Shown here: positions 26,892 through 36,558 of the stretch, one piece after another
How positions within the stretch are numbered: position 1 is the stretch's first letter
How the letters are laid out: each line of letters starts with the position of its first letter
Assembly: GCF_000285275.1 (NCBI RefSeq)
Contig: NZ_CADO01000139.1
Coordinates: 310,001 to 374,000, forward strand
From: Acetobacter pasteurianus subsp. pasteurianus LMG 1262 = NBRC 106471
Lineage (GTDB): Bacteria > Pseudomonadota > Alphaproteobacteria > Acetobacterales > Acetobacteraceae
Reading direction: 5' to 3'
DNA: 64,000 bases
Translations under genes and position numbers: made by a program
Notes under the pieces: generated by a model
Database searches by the model: none
What the model was told of the DNA's origin: nothing
Seen by the model: the letters and a program-made list of their open reading frames with translations, nothing else

Positions 26892-28653
26892 CACATGCCG
26901 TTTTCAGCCATTTCTGTGCATCAGATGGCAGGTGAGGGCCTACCTGATCCAAGATTTGAGCATGGTACGCGTCCAGCACGGCGGTATCTTCCGGGCCTAA
27001 CAGGGTTAGGTCAATCAACCGTCTGTCAAAAGGTGCCAGTGTAAGGGTTTCAAATTCCAGAAAAGCCCGATCCGAATGGGGCATGTTGCCCGGGCGGATC
27101 ATTACTAAGGTTTCCAAACGGATGCCGTAAGCACCGGGTTTGTAAAAGCCCGGTTCGTTGGAAATCACCATGCCTTCTTCAAGCGTAATGGGAGAAGGCA
27201 TTTTGGAAATACGGGTTGGCCCTTCATGCACGGAAAGAAAGCTGCCCACACCGTGGCCAGTGCCATGATCATAATCCAGCCCAGCCTGCCACAGGTCAAA
27301 CCGCGCCAGTGCATCTAGCGCATGGCCTTTGGTGCCCACCGGAAAACGTGCGCGACCAAGGCGCAGATTACCCTTGAGCACACGGGTAAACACGTCTTTC
27401 AGGCTGGCAGATGGTGCATCGGGGCCTGTCCAGATTGTGCGGGTAACATCTGTTGTGCCTTCGGGGTAATGGCCACCGCTATCAATCAGGTAAACTTCGT
27501 TATCCTGTAATTTCCGGTCACTTTCCGGCGTAACGCGGTAATGAATGATGGCCCCATTGGGGCCGGAACCGGAAATGGCAGGAAAGGATTCTTCTTTGTA
27601 ATCCTTCCCTTCAGCACGGAAGGCATCAAGCTGCGTTGCGGCTTCGAGTTCTGTGCAGTTGCGGCCTTCTGTATCCAGCCAGTGCAGGAAACGGCAAAGT
27701 GCTACGCCATCGCGCAGATGGGCTGTGCGCATGCCCATCTGTTCCACCTTGTTCTTGCGGGCTTTAGGTAGAAGGCACGGGTCTGGAGCTTCCTGCACCG
27801 TAGCACCATGGCGAGTGAGGGTTTGACCAAACCAGACAGCATTGCTGGCAGGGTCCACACCAACGGTTTTGCCTTTTAGGGTGGCCAGAACCTGTTCCAT
27901 CTCCTGCGGTGTATGCACACGCACGGAAGAACCGAGCCATTCCTTAACGTTTGCCGTGATTTTTTCTGGCTCTATAAACAAGTCCACCGAATTGTTTGCA
28001 TGCACCAGCGCAAAAGCCAGCACCACAGGCGTGCAAGGAATATCGGAGCCACGAATATTCAGCAGCCACGCAATAGAGGCTGAATCGCTCAGAACGGCTG
28101 CGTCCTGACCGTTTTGCGTAAGAATGGCAGAAACTTCCTGCCGTTTTTCAGCAGAGCTTCGGCCAGCAAAGGCAAGCGGGTGCACACAAGCTGGGGCCGA
28201 GGGAAAAGCTGGGCGGTCTGTCCAGATATCATCCACCAGATTGCGCGATGTTGGTACCAGATTTATCCCGCTTTGGGCTGCAAACGGGCGCAGTTCCGCT
28301 ACACTCATCACACGCGGGTCATACCCCACGCGGGTTTGGGGTTTTGCTTGCTCTTTCAGCCATGTGGCCGGAGGTGTCTGGCTAATATGCAGGCGTTGCC
28401 AGCATGTGCCATTTACCTGTTGATCCATTTGGGTAATGTAACGGCCATCAGAAAACACGGCGGCGGTATGGGGCAGCACAATGGCCGTGCCTGCGCTGCC
28501 CGTAAAGCCTGTTAACCATGCCAGACGTTCTGCACAGGCTGGTGTGTATTCCCCCAAAAACTCATCGCTATGGGGCACAATCAGGCCATCCAGCCCCTCG
28601 TTTTGCAAAAGAGTGCGCAATGCGGCCAAACGGGTAGAGGATGCAGACGCCAT
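26872..28653 (-). CDS. pepP: Xaa-Pro aminopeptidase (M24B)
   Basis: Metallopeptidase of 593 residues that removes N-terminal residues preceding proline, cytoplasmic. The layout is that of the long three-domain aminopeptidase P: two creatinase-N-like domains (about 1-310) and a pita-bread catalytic domain. Metal ligands are visible in LIDSGGHYPEGTTDVTRT (Asp, Asp), HGTGHGVGSFLSVHEG (His), SNEPGFY (Glu) and GIRLETLVMI (Glu). It lies 40 bases downstream of prmA in the uvrD-prmA-pepP order common in alphaproteobacteria. Confidence 0.93.
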   Translation of the reverse strand: MASASSTRLAALRTLLQNEGLDGLIVPHSDEFLGEYTPACAERLAWLTGFTGSAGTAIVLPHTAAVFSDGRYITQMDQQVNGTCWQRLHISQTPPATWLKEQAKPQTRVGYDPRVMSVAELRPFAAQSGINLVPTSRNLVDDIWTDRPAFPSAPACVHPLAFAGRSSAEKRQEVSAILTQNGQDAAVLSDSASIAWLLNIRGSDIPCTPVVLAFALVHANNSVDLFIEPEKITANVKEWLGSSVRVHTPQEMEQVLATLKGKTVGVDPASNAVWFGQTLTRHGATVQEAPDPCLLPKARKNKVEQMGMRTAHLRDGVALCRFLHWLDTEGRNCTELEAATQLDAFRAEGKDYKEESFPAISGSGPNGAIIHYRVTPESDRKLQDNEVYLIDSGGHYPEGTTDVTRTIWTGPDAPSASLKDVFTRVLKGNLRLGRARFPVGTKGHALDALARFDLWQAGLDYDHGTGHGVGSFLSVHEGPTRISKMPSPITLEEGMVISNEPGFYKPGAYGIRLETLVMIRPGNMPHSDRAFLEFETLTLAPFDRRLIDLTLLGPEDTAVLDAYHAQILDQVGPHLPSDAQKWLKTACAPLKRA

Positions 28654-28693
28654 GGAAACCGTGTCCTGAAAATATAGGAAAAGAAAAGGCCGA

Positions 28694-29614
28694 TCAGGCT
28701 GTTTTTCGAATAGGAAGAACCGGGCGGCGCAGGATCAGGGTCGCCCATTCGCCTTCATGAAGTTCCTGCTCAAGTACAAGCCCCTGCCGCCGATGCGCTG
28801 CCAGCACCATACGTACCTGTGTGCGCAACAGTCCGGCCAGAATAACCGTGCCACCGGGGGCCAGATACCGCGCTAGATCCTTGGCCATCAGGCACAGAGG
28901 GCGTGCCAGAATATTGGCAAAAACCAGATCAAACGGGGCGGCCTTCCAGATGGCGGGGGTTTGCCACCCATTGCCCAAGCGGCATGTTATGGCGCGGTTA
29001 AGCTGGTTACGCTTGGTGTTTTGTGCTGCTACGCGCACTGACCACGGCTCAATATCTACCGCCAGCACTTTTTGGTGCAGCAATGCCGCTGCAGCCATGG
29101 CCAGAATGCCGGTGCCGCAACCCAAATCTAGAATACGGCGCGGGTGGCGATATGCCACACGTTCCAGCGCGCGCAGGCACCCACGGGTGGAACCATGCTC
29201 GCCCGAGCCAAAGGCCACGCCAGCATCCAGCGTAAGCACAATGCGGGTGGCATTTTTGGAATCGGGCAAATGCGTGCCGCGCACCACAAAACGGCGGCCT
29301 ACTTCCTGTTCCGGAAAGGCCTCATACGTGCGGGCCAACCAGCCTTCGGCTTCTGTGCTGGCACGTTCCAGTGGGGCGCTTACACCTGTTGTCAGTTCAG
29401 CCAGCACAAGGGCGGCTGCCAGTTCATCCTCGCGGTGTCCGGTGTCTTTTACGCCTTCTACCCGCCACTGGGTACCTTCCGGGTTAGCCTCAAAAATACC
29501 TACCGTGGCGCATACGCTGCCAATGGCGTTTTCATAAGCTTCCACCGCCGCTTCCGGCACAGTGACAGAAATGGTTTCAAGGCTGGTGGCATGACGGCGG
29601 GTAGGAGGGGCCAT
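28694..29614 (-). CDS. prmA: Ribosomal protein L11 methyltransferase
   Basis: SAM-dependent methyltransferase of 306 residues that trimethylates ribosomal protein uL11. An N-terminal substrate-recognition domain (about 1-95) is followed by a class I Rossmann fold: AFGSGEHGSTRGCLRAL, motif I LDLGCGTGILAMAAA, and the catalytic-region FANILARPL. The start ATG overlaps the uvrD stop by one base (TAATG on the minus strand). Confidence 0.94.
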   Translation of the reverse strand: MAPPTRRHATSLETISVTVPEAAVEAYENAIGSVCATVGIFEANPEGTQWRVEGVKDTGHREDELAAALVLAELTTGVSAPLERASTEAEGWLARTYEAFPEQEVGRRFVVRGTHLPDSKNATRIVLTLDAGVAFGSGEHGSTRGCLRALERVAYRHPRRILDLGCGTGILAMAAAALLHQKVLAVDIEPWSVRVAAQNTKRNQLNRAITCRLGNGWQTPAIWKAAPFDLVFANILARPLCLMAKDLARYLAPGGTVILAGLLRTQVRMVLAAHRRQGLVLEQELHEGEWATLILRRPVLPIRKTA

Positions 29615-31845
29615 TAGATTTTCTCGATAAAGGATGAAAGAAGACGTTTGGTGCCGACAGATTCAAAAGACACTTCAACATGGTGCCGATCTGCCGAAAT
29701 AACGACGCCCTCCCCAAAGCGGGGGTGGCGCACATGGTCTCCCAGTTGCAGGGCCGGTGCGGCTTCCAGCATGGGGTCTTTTCTGCGGCGGGCAATAATG
29801 GGGCCGTTATCAAACACGGATTCGGAAAGGTTGAGGCCCTGCCGCTGGAAGCCGCCACCTTCATCATGGCGGACTACGTGTTCATCTGGCAGTTCTTCCA
29901 GAAAGCGGCTGGGCATGGAAGGCTGCCAGTTGGCGTAAATACGCCTGCGGCCCGCATGAAAGATAATGGCTTCCTGCCGTGCGCGCGTAATGCCCACGTA
30001 AGCCAGCCTGCGTTCTTCCTCCAGCCCTTTCAGACCGCCTTCATCCAGTGTGCGTTGGGAGGGAAAAACGCCTTCTTCCCAGCCGGGCAGGAATACTGTG
30101 TCGAACTCAAGCCCCTTGGCGCCGTGCAGCGTCATGATGGACAGGTAATCATCCTGCCCGTTTTCATCATGATCCATGACAAGGGCAACGTGTTCCAGAA
30201 ACTCGCCCAGCGTTCCAAAATCGGCCAGTGCACGCGTAAGTTCTTTCAGGTTTTCCAACCGCCCCGGCGCATCAGGGGAGCGATCCTGCCGCCACATGTC
30301 CATATACCCGCTTTCTTCCAGCAGGTGTTCTACGGCCACTACATGGCCTTCACGCGCCAGAATATCACGCGTGCTGGCAAAGGCTTCCATGAGCTGGCGC
30401 AAATGGGCGGCGGATTTTCCTTTAAGCGCGTTATCTTCCAGCAGCTTTTCCGTGCCGCCTGTAAGGGGCAGGTTATTGGCGCGGGCCGCAGCGTGCAGCT
30501 TTTGTAGCCCAGCAGGGCCAACGCCGCGTTTGGGCACATTGATAATGCGTTCAAACGCCAGATCATCCGCGGGCTGGCTGAGTACGCGCATATAGGCCAG
30601 TGCATCACGTATTTCTGCGCGTTCATAAAACCGCAGGCCGCCCACAATGCGGTAAGGTAAGCCTGTTTGCATCAACCGTTCTTCAAATGCGCGGGTTTGA
30701 AAGCCCGCCCGCACCAGAATGGCAATTTCCTTTAAGGCGTGGCCTTGTGCGCGCAGTTTTTCAGCCTGTTCGCACACCATGCGGGCTTCTGTATCCGAAT
30801 CCCACACCCCAAGAACGCTAACTTTTTTGCCTTCTGCATCTTCTCGGCCGGGGCGGAGTGTTTTGCCCAAGCGTTCACTGTTATGGGCAATAAGCCCTGC
30901 CGCCGCGCCCAGAATATGCCGGGTGGAGCGATAATTGCGTTCCAGCCTCACAACCTTGGCGGAGGGAAAATCTTTTTCAAACCGCAGAATATTTTCAACT
31001 TCTGCGCCGCGCCATGAGTAGATGGACTGGTCATCATCCCCCACGCAGCAGATATTGGCTGGACTTTCTGCATGTTTGGCCAGCAGGCGCAGCCAAAGGT
31101 ACTGAATGGTGTTGGTATCCTGATACTCGTCCACCAGAATATAACGGAACAGGCGATGATACTGGGCCAGCACATCAGGCCGTGTGCGCAAAATTTCGGT
31201 GACATGCAGCATGAGGTCACCAAAATCGCAGGCGTTCAGCTGCTTCAGGCGGACCTGATAGGCGGTGTAAATGGCACGGGCATGGCCATTGGCAAAATCC
31301 GAATCCTCGGTGGGAGTAATGCGTTCTGGCGTAAGCCCACGGTCTTTCCAGCGCTGGATCACGCCCAAAAGGCCCGGAGCAGGCCAGCGTTTGATATCAA
31401 TCTGCCACGGCGCCATAACCTGCTTGAGCAGGCGCAACTGGTCATCCGTATCCAGAATGGTAAAGCTTTGTGTCAGCCCCACGTATTCAGCATGGCGGCG
31501 GAGCATGCGCGCACACAGGGCATGAAATGTACCTAACCATAACCCTTCTGCCGGACTGCCCAAAAGCAGGCCGATACGCTCACGCATTTCGCGCGCGGCT
31601 TTGTTGGTAAAGGTTACTGTCAGGATCTGCCACGGCTTGGCGCGGCCTGTAAGCAGGATATGCGCAAAGCGGGTGGTTAAAACCCGTGTTTTGCCTGTGC
31701 CAGCACCAGCCAGTACCAGCAAAGGGCCATCCGTTGTTTCAATAGCCGCACGCTGTTCGGGGTTGAGACGAGCTAGATAACTGTCACCCGAGGCAGACGG
31801 AGATGAAAAAAGCGGGGCGGAGGGGTGTTCGGACGTATTCACCAT
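29614..31845 (-). CDS. uvrD: UvrD/PcrA-type DNA helicase
   Basis: Superfamily 1A 3-to-5-prime DNA helicase, 743 residues, for nucleotide excision and mismatch repair or RecA removal. Motifs visible: Q motif LNPEQRAAIE, Walker A LAGAGTGKTRVL, Ia TFTNKAAREM, II VDEYQDTN, III DDDQSIYSWRGA, IV LERNYRST, V TLHGAKGLEFD and VI AYVGITRAR. The C-terminus ends with the PcrA/UvrD Tudor-like segment (GDHVRHPRFGEGVVI). The ATG at 31845 is chosen; the longer frame to 31965 encodes a low-complexity lead with no homology. Confidence 0.95.
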   Translation of the reverse strand: MVNTSEHPSAPLFSSPSASGDSYLARLNPEQRAAIETTDGPLLVLAGAGTGKTRVLTTRFAHILLTGRAKPWQILTVTFTNKAAREMRERIGLLLGSPAEGLWLGTFHALCARMLRRHAEYVGLTQSFTILDTDDQLRLLKQVMAPWQIDIKRWPAPGLLGVIQRWKDRGLTPERITPTEDSDFANGHARAIYTAYQVRLKQLNACDFGDLMLHVTEILRTRPDVLAQYHRLFRYILVDEYQDTNTIQYLWLRLLAKHAESPANICCVGDDDQSIYSWRGAEVENILRFEKDFPSAKVVRLERNYRSTRHILGAAAGLIAHNSERLGKTLRPGREDAEGKKVSVLGVWDSDTEARMVCEQAEKLRAQGHALKEIAILVRAGFQTRAFEERLMQTGLPYRIVGGLRFYERAEIRDALAYMRVLSQPADDLAFERIINVPKRGVGPAGLQKLHAAARANNLPLTGGTEKLLEDNALKGKSAAHLRQLMEAFASTRDILAREGHVVAVEHLLEESGYMDMWRQDRSPDAPGRLENLKELTRALADFGTLGEFLEHVALVMDHDENGQDDYLSIMTLHGAKGLEFDTVFLPGWEEGVFPSQRTLDEGGLKGLEEERRLAYVGITRARQEAIIFHAGRRRIYANWQPSMPSRFLEELPDEHVVRHDEGGGFQRQGLNLSESVFDNGPIIARRRKDPMLEAAPALQLGDHVRHPRFGEGVVISADRHHVEVSFESVGTKRLLSSFIEKI

Positions 31846-31992
31846 GCCTTTATATAAGCATGTGCGCTTCAGGCCAAACGGAGCAATGGAATGGGGAGAC
31901 AGTCGGCAGAGCAAAAAAGGCAAAAAAAGCCCGGCAGCTTTGCAGTAAAGGCCGACACAACCCACGGTTGTTTAAATATACAACAAGGTGCC

Positions 31993-32715
31993 ATGCCTGT
32001 TTTTGAAAGCACTGGCCCAACAGGGCATCGTAAACGTATGCGCCAACGCGTGCTGGCGCAGGGGGCGGCTTCTCTGGCTGATTATGAATTGCTGGAAATG
32101 CTGCTGTATGTCGGCATTCCACGTAAAGATACAAAGCCGCTGGCCAAAAACCTTATCAATGTTTTTGGTTCTTTGCTGGCTGTGCTGGAAGCAGGGGAAG
32201 AAAATCTGCGCCAGATCAGCGGTGTTACACGCGCAAGTGCGGCAGTTTTGCAAGATATCGCCTATGTGGCAGACAGGTTGCCAGAAAGTGGTGAGGAAAC
32301 ACGCCAGTTTTTGGGAAACTGGGACAGCATTTTAGAATATGCAGATGTATATCTGGCAAAAGCCCGCAGAGGGCAGGTACGCGCTTTATTTCTGGATAGC
32401 CGTAACCAGTTAATTGCCGATGAAGCTGTGCCAGCCTTTTTGCATGAGGGACGCAGCCATGAGGCTATGGCCAGTATCCGGCAAGCGGTTGCGCTGGTTT
32501 TACAACGTGCGTTGGCTTTGCATGCCTGTGCGTTGGTAACGGTGGATTTGGTGGCAGAAGATCAAACGCTGGATCAGACCCTTGCGCAAAATGCACCTTT
32601 TGTAAGGGAATTACAGCGCAGTGCACCGCTATTGGCCGTAGAGGTGCATGACCATATTGCCATTGGATGTGGCGAATGGCGCAGCTTCAACCACCATACA
32701 GGGCCGAAATCTTGA
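31993..32715 (+). CDS. RadC-family protein lacking the JAB/MPN metal motif
   Basis: A 240-residue protein with the RadC N-terminal helix-hairpin-helix region (GHRKRMRQRVLAQGA ... DYELLEMLLYVGIPRKDTKPLAKNLI). The C-terminal part keeps the JAB fold pattern (RRGQVRALFLDSRNQLIADE). However, the metal site found in active family members (HNHPSGD..PS..D) is replaced by VDLVAEDQTLDQ, so it should not bind zinc. AAGG lies four bases before the ATG at 31993. Its stop overlaps the start of an intact RadC gene, so the two are probably made together. The function of RadC proteins is still unclear. Confidence 0.8.
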   Translation: MPVFESTGPTGHRKRMRQRVLAQGAASLADYELLEMLLYVGIPRKDTKPLAKNLINVFGSLLAVLEAGEENLRQISGVTRASAAVLQDIAYVADRLPESGEETRQFLGNWDSILEYADVYLAKARRGQVRALFLDSRNQLIADEAVPAFLHEGRSHEAMASIRQAVALVLQRALALHACALVTVDLVAEDQTLDQTLAQNAPFVRELQRSAPLLAVEVHDHIAIGCGEWRSFNHHTGPKS

Positions 32716-33476
32716 AGAGCCCATCTGTGAAATCCGGAAAAAAGCCCACAAGTCAATTTGCTGATGCCACACATTTTCGGCTGAATGTTTCAGCTGCGGA
32801 AGCCATTGCCCTTCCGACTGAAATGTACAGTGGCACAGCGCCGGAACTCTCTGTAGAAGAAGAAACAGACCTCACTCTCTTATGCAGGTTGATAGCACAA
32901 GCGCAGCCACGCAATGCCAAAGCACAGGAACAGGCGCGCAATTTATTACATGAGTACGGAAGCCTTTCCGCAGTTATGGCGGCTATTAGCTGGCATGAGC
33001 CAAGTAAAAGCATAAAGGCGCTGCCAGAAGCGGTGCGTGTTTTGCTGATGTTGGCCCGTGAGGCAGGGTTGCGCATCCAGCGTGCAAGATTGCGCCGTTC
33101 TGGCATATTGGCCGATAGCACACAGCTTTATGCGTATTTGCGCGCTGTTATGGGGCCGGAAAAGCGTGAACAGGTGCGTGTATTGTTTTTGAACGACAAG
33201 CACGAACTGCTGGCCGATGATGTTATGGGGCAAGGCACTGTGGACCATACGCCTGTTTACCCGCGGGAGATTGTAGCGCGTGCCTTGCAGCTTAACGCTA
33301 CTATGCTGGTGTTAGTGCATAATCACCCAAGCGGAGACCCAACGCCTTCAGCCGATGATGTGGTGATGACAACGCAAATCTGTGGTGCGGCAAAAATTAT
33401 GAACATCCATGTATGGGATCATATTATTGTTGCCGGAGAAAAACTGTTGAGCATGCGTGAAGCGGGGTTTTTATAA
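32712..33476 (+). CDS. radC: RadC-family protein with intact JAB/MPN motif
   Basis: A 254-residue RadC-family protein. The helix-hairpin-helix-like N-terminal part (LCRLIAQAQPRNAKAQEQARNLL) is shortened and unusual. The JAB/MPN+ domain is complete, with REQVRVLFLNDKHELLADD and the metal motif VHNHPSGDPTPSADD. A TTG start at 32712 is proposed: it overlaps the upstream stop (TTGA), with AGGG eight bases before. The GTG at 32727 and other starts are possible. A large inverted repeat covers the last codons. Confidence 0.8.
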   Translation: MKSPSVKSGKKPTSQFADATHFRLNVSAAEAIALPTEMYSGTAPELSVEEETDLTLLCRLIAQAQPRNAKAQEQARNLLHEYGSLSAVMAAISWHEPSKSIKALPEAVRVLLMLAREAGLRIQRARLRRSGILADSTQLYAYLRAVMGPEKREQVRVLFLNDKHELLADDVMGQGTVDHTPVYPREIVARALQLNATMLVLVHNHPSGDPTPSADDVVMTTQICGAAKIMNIHVWDHIIVAGEKLLSMREAGFL

Positions 33477-33497
33477 GTACCCGGCTTCACGCATGCT
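33450..33497. terminator. Inverted repeat spanning the end of radC, between convergent genes
   Basis: AGCATGCGTGAAGC (33450-33463) and GCTTCACGCATGCT (33484-33497) are perfect 14-bp inverted repeats with a GGG/CCC extension inside. The left arm is part of the radC coding sequence. It probably terminates radC and purK transcripts, though the T-run is short. Confidence 0.55.
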
Positions 33498-33509
33498 TTA
33501 ACTGGCGGC

Positions 33510-34679
33510 TTAGTCTTCTTCAGGTTCCGGGGCGGCTGTTTTGGTGGCCAGTGGCCCCAAGGCATCCTGAATACCCAGATTGCCGGGGAGTGCACCGTAG
33601 GGGAACAGAATGTTCACGTGCCCCATTTTGCGGCCAACGCGGGCTTCTGCCTTGCCATATAAATGCGGAATAAAGCCCTGAGAGGCCATAATCTGCGGCA
33701 ACAGAGCCATATCTTCCGGCCCAACCAGATTTTTCATAATCGCATCAGAATGGCGCACTGCATGAGGCAGCGGCAGCCCTGCAACAGCACGAATGTGCAT
33801 GTCAAACTGATCCTGCGGGCAGGCATTCATGGTCCAGTGGCCAGAATTATGGGGCCGGGGGGCCATTTCGTTCACCAGCAGGTTGCCGGTGCGATCAACA
33901 AACATCTCAACGCCCAGAATGCCCACCAATTCCAACTTTTCGGCAATAGTGGTGGCCAGTTTTACAGCCTGCGCAGCAATGTTCGGATCAATAGGGGCAG
34001 GAGCCAGTGTAAGGTCCAGAATGCCGTTCCAGTGCCGGTTGAGGGCAGGATCAAAACACCGCACCGTACCATCTGCACTGCGCACCACCATAACGCTGAT
34101 TTCGCAGGCAAAATCCACCATACCTTCTGCAACCAGAGGGTGTGGTGCAAGAGCGTTAAAGGCCTCTTCCAGATCGTGGATATGATGCACGCGGCGCTGG
34201 CCTTTGCCATCATATCCATTGCGGGTGGTTTTGAGAATCAGCGGTAAGCCAACTTTTTCTGCGGCTTCATGCAGAGTTTTTTCATCCGTAACGGCATGCC
34301 ACGGCGCTAATGGAATACCTGCAGAAGCAAAAAAAGTTTTTTCAGCCAATCTATCCTGGCTGATGCGTAAAATATGGCCCGAAGGATGCACAGGGCAGTG
34401 TTTGGCCAAAAGGTCCAACGCATCTGCACTGATGTTTTCAAACTCAAAAGTGACAACATCAACAGCACTGGCAAATGCATCCAGCGCTGCCGGGTCATCA
34501 TACTTGCCGCATGTTACGGCTTGAGAAACCTGAGCCGCCGGGCCATTGGCCTCGGTTGTCAGAATATGCGTCCGAAACCCAAGGCGCGCAGCAGCAATGG
34601 CAGACATGCGGCCAAGCTGGCCACCACCCACAATGCCAATAACAGCATTGGGCTTAAGCGGAGAATGTGAGGAGGTCAT
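33510..34679 (-). CDS. purK: N5-carboxyaminoimidazole ribonucleotide synthase
   Basis: ATP-grasp enzyme of 389 residues that carboxylates AIR with bicarbonate and ATP in purine synthesis. The N-terminal motif is [22 protein letters not shown]; the ATP-grasp elements [29 protein letters not shown] and [14 protein letters not shown] are typical PurK. The start overlaps the purE stop by four bases (ATGA), so the two enzymes, which use sequential intermediates, are coupled. Confidence 0.95.
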   Translation of the reverse strand: MTSSHSPLKPNAVIGIVGGGQLGRMSAIAAARLGFRTHILTTEANGPAAQVSQAVTCGKYDDPAALDAFASAVDVVTFEFENISADALDLLAKHCPVHPSGHILRISQDRLAEKTFFASAGIPLAPWHAVTDEKTLHEAAEKVGLPLILKTTRNGYDGKGQRRVHHIHDLEEAFNALAPHPLVAEGMVDFACEISVMVVRSADGTVRCFDPALNRHWNGILDLTLAPAPIDPNIAAQAVKLATTIAEKLELVGILGVEMFVDRTGNLLVNEMAPRPHNSGHWTMNACPQDQFDMHIRAVAGLPLPHAVRHSDAIMKNLVGPEDMALLPQIMASQGFIPHLYGKAEARVGRKMGHVNILFPYGALPGNLGIQDALGPLATKTAAPEPEED

Positions 34680-35224
34680 TTATCTTCGGTAATGGGGGAG
34701 TTGGGAACAGAAGCTGTCTGCAATGCGCGCCATGTTTCAAGGCGTGCGGCAAGGGCCGGGTTATGTAGTGCCAGAATGGAGGCCGCCAGCAAGGCTGCGT
34801 TTTTAGCCCCGGAGGCACCAATAGCCAACGTGCCCACAGGAACACCGCCGGGCATCTGCACAATGGAAAGCAGGCTGTCCATGCCTTTAAGCGCGCGGGA
34901 TTCTACCGGAACACCCAGAACGGGCAGGCGTGTCCATGCTGCACACATACCCGGCAGGTGGGCGGCCCCGCCGGCCCCGGCAATAATAACGTTTAGCCCG
35001 CGTTCGGCTGCCGTGCGTGCGTAATCCGCCAGCCGATCTGGCGTACGATGTGCTGAAACAATCAGAGTTTCGTGCGGGATTTCCAGCTCGGTCAGCAGTG
35101 CATCTGCATGGCGCATGGTTTCCCAGTCTGACTGGCTGCCCATGATAATCCCCACAACTGGGGCAGAGGCTGCTTTATCTTCTAAAGCATCGGAGGCAGA
35201 GGGCAGGGGGGCGGTTTCGCTCAC
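34676..35224 (-). CDS. purE: N5-CAIR mutase PurE
   Basis: Class I PurE, 182 residues, converting N5-CAIR to CAIR. Family signatures: [23 protein letters not shown] and [12 protein letters not shown]. An N-terminal extension of about 22 residues ([20 protein letters not shown]) is unusual but has no alternative start. Upstream of and coupled to purK. Confidence 0.95.
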   Translation of the reverse strand: MSETAPLPSASDALEDKAASAPVVGIIMGSQSDWETMRHADALLTELEIPHETLIVSAHRTPDRLADYARTAAERGLNVIIAGAGGAAHLPGMCAAWTRLPVLGVPVESRALKGMDSLLSIVQMPGGVPVGTLAIGASGAKNAALLAASILALHNPALAARLETWRALQTASVPNSPITEDK

Positions 35225-35268
35225 GGTAGGTATCTATCCGGGTTTTCTAAAGTCTGAGACGGAATGGT

Positions 35269-35475
35269 TTAGGCGATATCATCAGGGATCAGAAGGCTTT
35301 CAACCTTGGTGATCTGATCTTTTAACAGGAGTTTACGCTTTTTAAGCCGCTGGAGATACAGTTGGTCAATAAAAGTGGTTTCATGCGCCATTCGGCTGAT
35401 AACTGTATCCAGATCTCTGTGTTCACTACGCAGTTCATGCAGTTGGGCAAGCAGTAAATCGCGATCTCGCAGCAT
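35269..35475 (-). CDS. DUF465 (YdcH family) small protein
   Basis: A 68-residue, highly charged, all-helical protein of the DUF465/YdcH family. It has the typical heptad-like pattern (LAQLHELRSEHRDLDTVI) and LYLQRLKKRKLLLKDQI. Function unknown. It lies just upstream of purE-purK on the same strand, a neighbourhood often seen in alphaproteobacteria. A second family member starts 240 bases away in the opposite direction. Confidence 0.85.
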   Translation of the reverse strand: MLRDRDLLLAQLHELRSEHRDLDTVISRMAHETTFIDQLYLQRLKKRKLLLKDQITKVESLLIPDDIA

Positions 35476-35714
35476 GATGTCCTGTCTCCTTCACCACTAA
35501 TGCGGAATCGCGCGCCGGGTCTGGCGGCCCGCAGAGTGAATAGCATGCCCGAAGCAGTGTTTACCATGTAGGGGCCAGACACCAGCCAAGATTACAAAAA
35601 AACTTCCATGCTCAGGCTGCATGCCAGCAGGGCGCGATATATGAAATTAACATGAACTTTCTTATCCTCGGTACGCTAGCGTTTATGGGTCATCAATCGA
35701 GTGGAGGCACCCAA

Positions 35715-35879
35715 ATGACACGCCTTTCAAGGATCGAGAGTCTTAAATCCCGCCATTTCCGTATTGATCAGAAAATTATGAGCGAAGGCGGACGCCCCAG
35801 ACCGGACGAGCGCGTGCTGATGTGCCTGAAATTACAAAAGCTACGAATAAAGGAAGAAATAGAGCGCCTTTCGGACTGA
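35715..35879 (+). CDS. Second DUF465-like small protein
   Basis: A 54-residue charged helical protein, beginning MTRLSRIESLKSRHFRIDQ and ending KLQKLRIKEEIERLSD, the same spacing and pattern as DUF465/YdcH proteins. GGAGG lies eight bases before the ATG at 35715; the frame is open from 35652, but the first 21 residues lack family similarity. Transcribed away from the neighbouring DUF465 gene, with the shared region presumably holding both promoters. Confidence 0.7.
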   Translation: MTRLSRIESLKSRHFRIDQKIMSEGGRPRPDERVLMCLKLQKLRIKEEIERLSD

Positions 35880-35948
35880 CGCCGTATCTGGCAACCTGAA
35901 TGCATCTGAGGCAGAAAGAATGATCTTCTGCCTCAGGGCATAATTCAA

Positions 35949-36539
35949 TCAGTTTTCGGGAGAGCTAAAGCTTTCCATATCTGTAACAGGTGCAGGAATT
36001 TCCTGCCCTTCGCGTTCCAGACGCATATTGGCGTCATGTACGGCAGCGTTCAGATCTGTCTGGCTGCACAGCCCCACGGTTACCGGATCACGCGGTTTGA
36101 TGTTGGGGGTGTTCCAGTGCTGCTTGTTGCGCACTTTGGCAATGGTATCTTTGGTGGTGCCAAGCAGCTTAACAACCTGCTGATCGCTCAGCTGTGGGTA
36201 GTTGCGCAGCAGGAATGCAATACCATCCGGACGATCATGACGTTTGGCAACAGGTGTATAACGCGCCCCTTTGGAGCGACGGCGCACCGGGTTGTTGGAG
36301 GGTAGAATTTTCAGCCGCGCGTTGGGGTCTTTTTCACAACGCTGGATTTCTTCCTGCTTCAGCTGGTGATTGGCCACCGGGTCATAACCGACAATACCAT
36401 GTGCCACTTCGCCATCAGCAATGGCCTGCACTTCCAGCGGGTGCATACCGCAAAAAGCGGCAATCTGTTCAAAACTGAGAGCAGTTTTTTCAATCAGCCA
36501 CACAGCAGTTGCTTTGGGCATTAACGGTAGGGTCGTCAT
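35949..36539 (-). CDS. trcR: DUF1013 cell cycle regulator TrcR
   Basis: A 196-residue DUF1013 protein. Family members are annotated as the alphaproteobacterial cell cycle regulator TrcR, originally from Caulobacter. Recognisable blocks include MPKATAVWLIEKTALSFEQIAAFCGMHPLEVQAIADGE (split over the N-terminal helices), a central PVRRRSKGARYTPVAKRHDRPDGIAFLLRNYP and the helix-turn-helix-like LSDQQVVKLLGTTKDTIAKVRN. The ATG at 36539 is chosen; the in-frame extension upstream encodes no family sequence and overlaps a strongly folded leader. Confidence 0.88.
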   Translation of the reverse strand: MTTLPLMPKATAVWLIEKTALSFEQIAAFCGMHPLEVQAIADGEVAHGIVGYDPVANHQLKQEEIQRCEKDPNARLKILPSNNPVRRRSKGARYTPVAKRHDRPDGIAFLLRNYPQLSDQQVVKLLGTTKDTIAKVRNKQHWNTPNIKPRDPVTVGLCSQTDLNAAVHDANMRLEREGQEIPAPVTDMESFSSPEN

Positions 36540-36558
36540 GTTTTTGTATTCCTGTCGT

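Noticed and set aside
29680-30507. 275-codon frame on the plus strand
   Set aside because: Antisense to uvrD, whose helicase motifs are intact; no supporting features.
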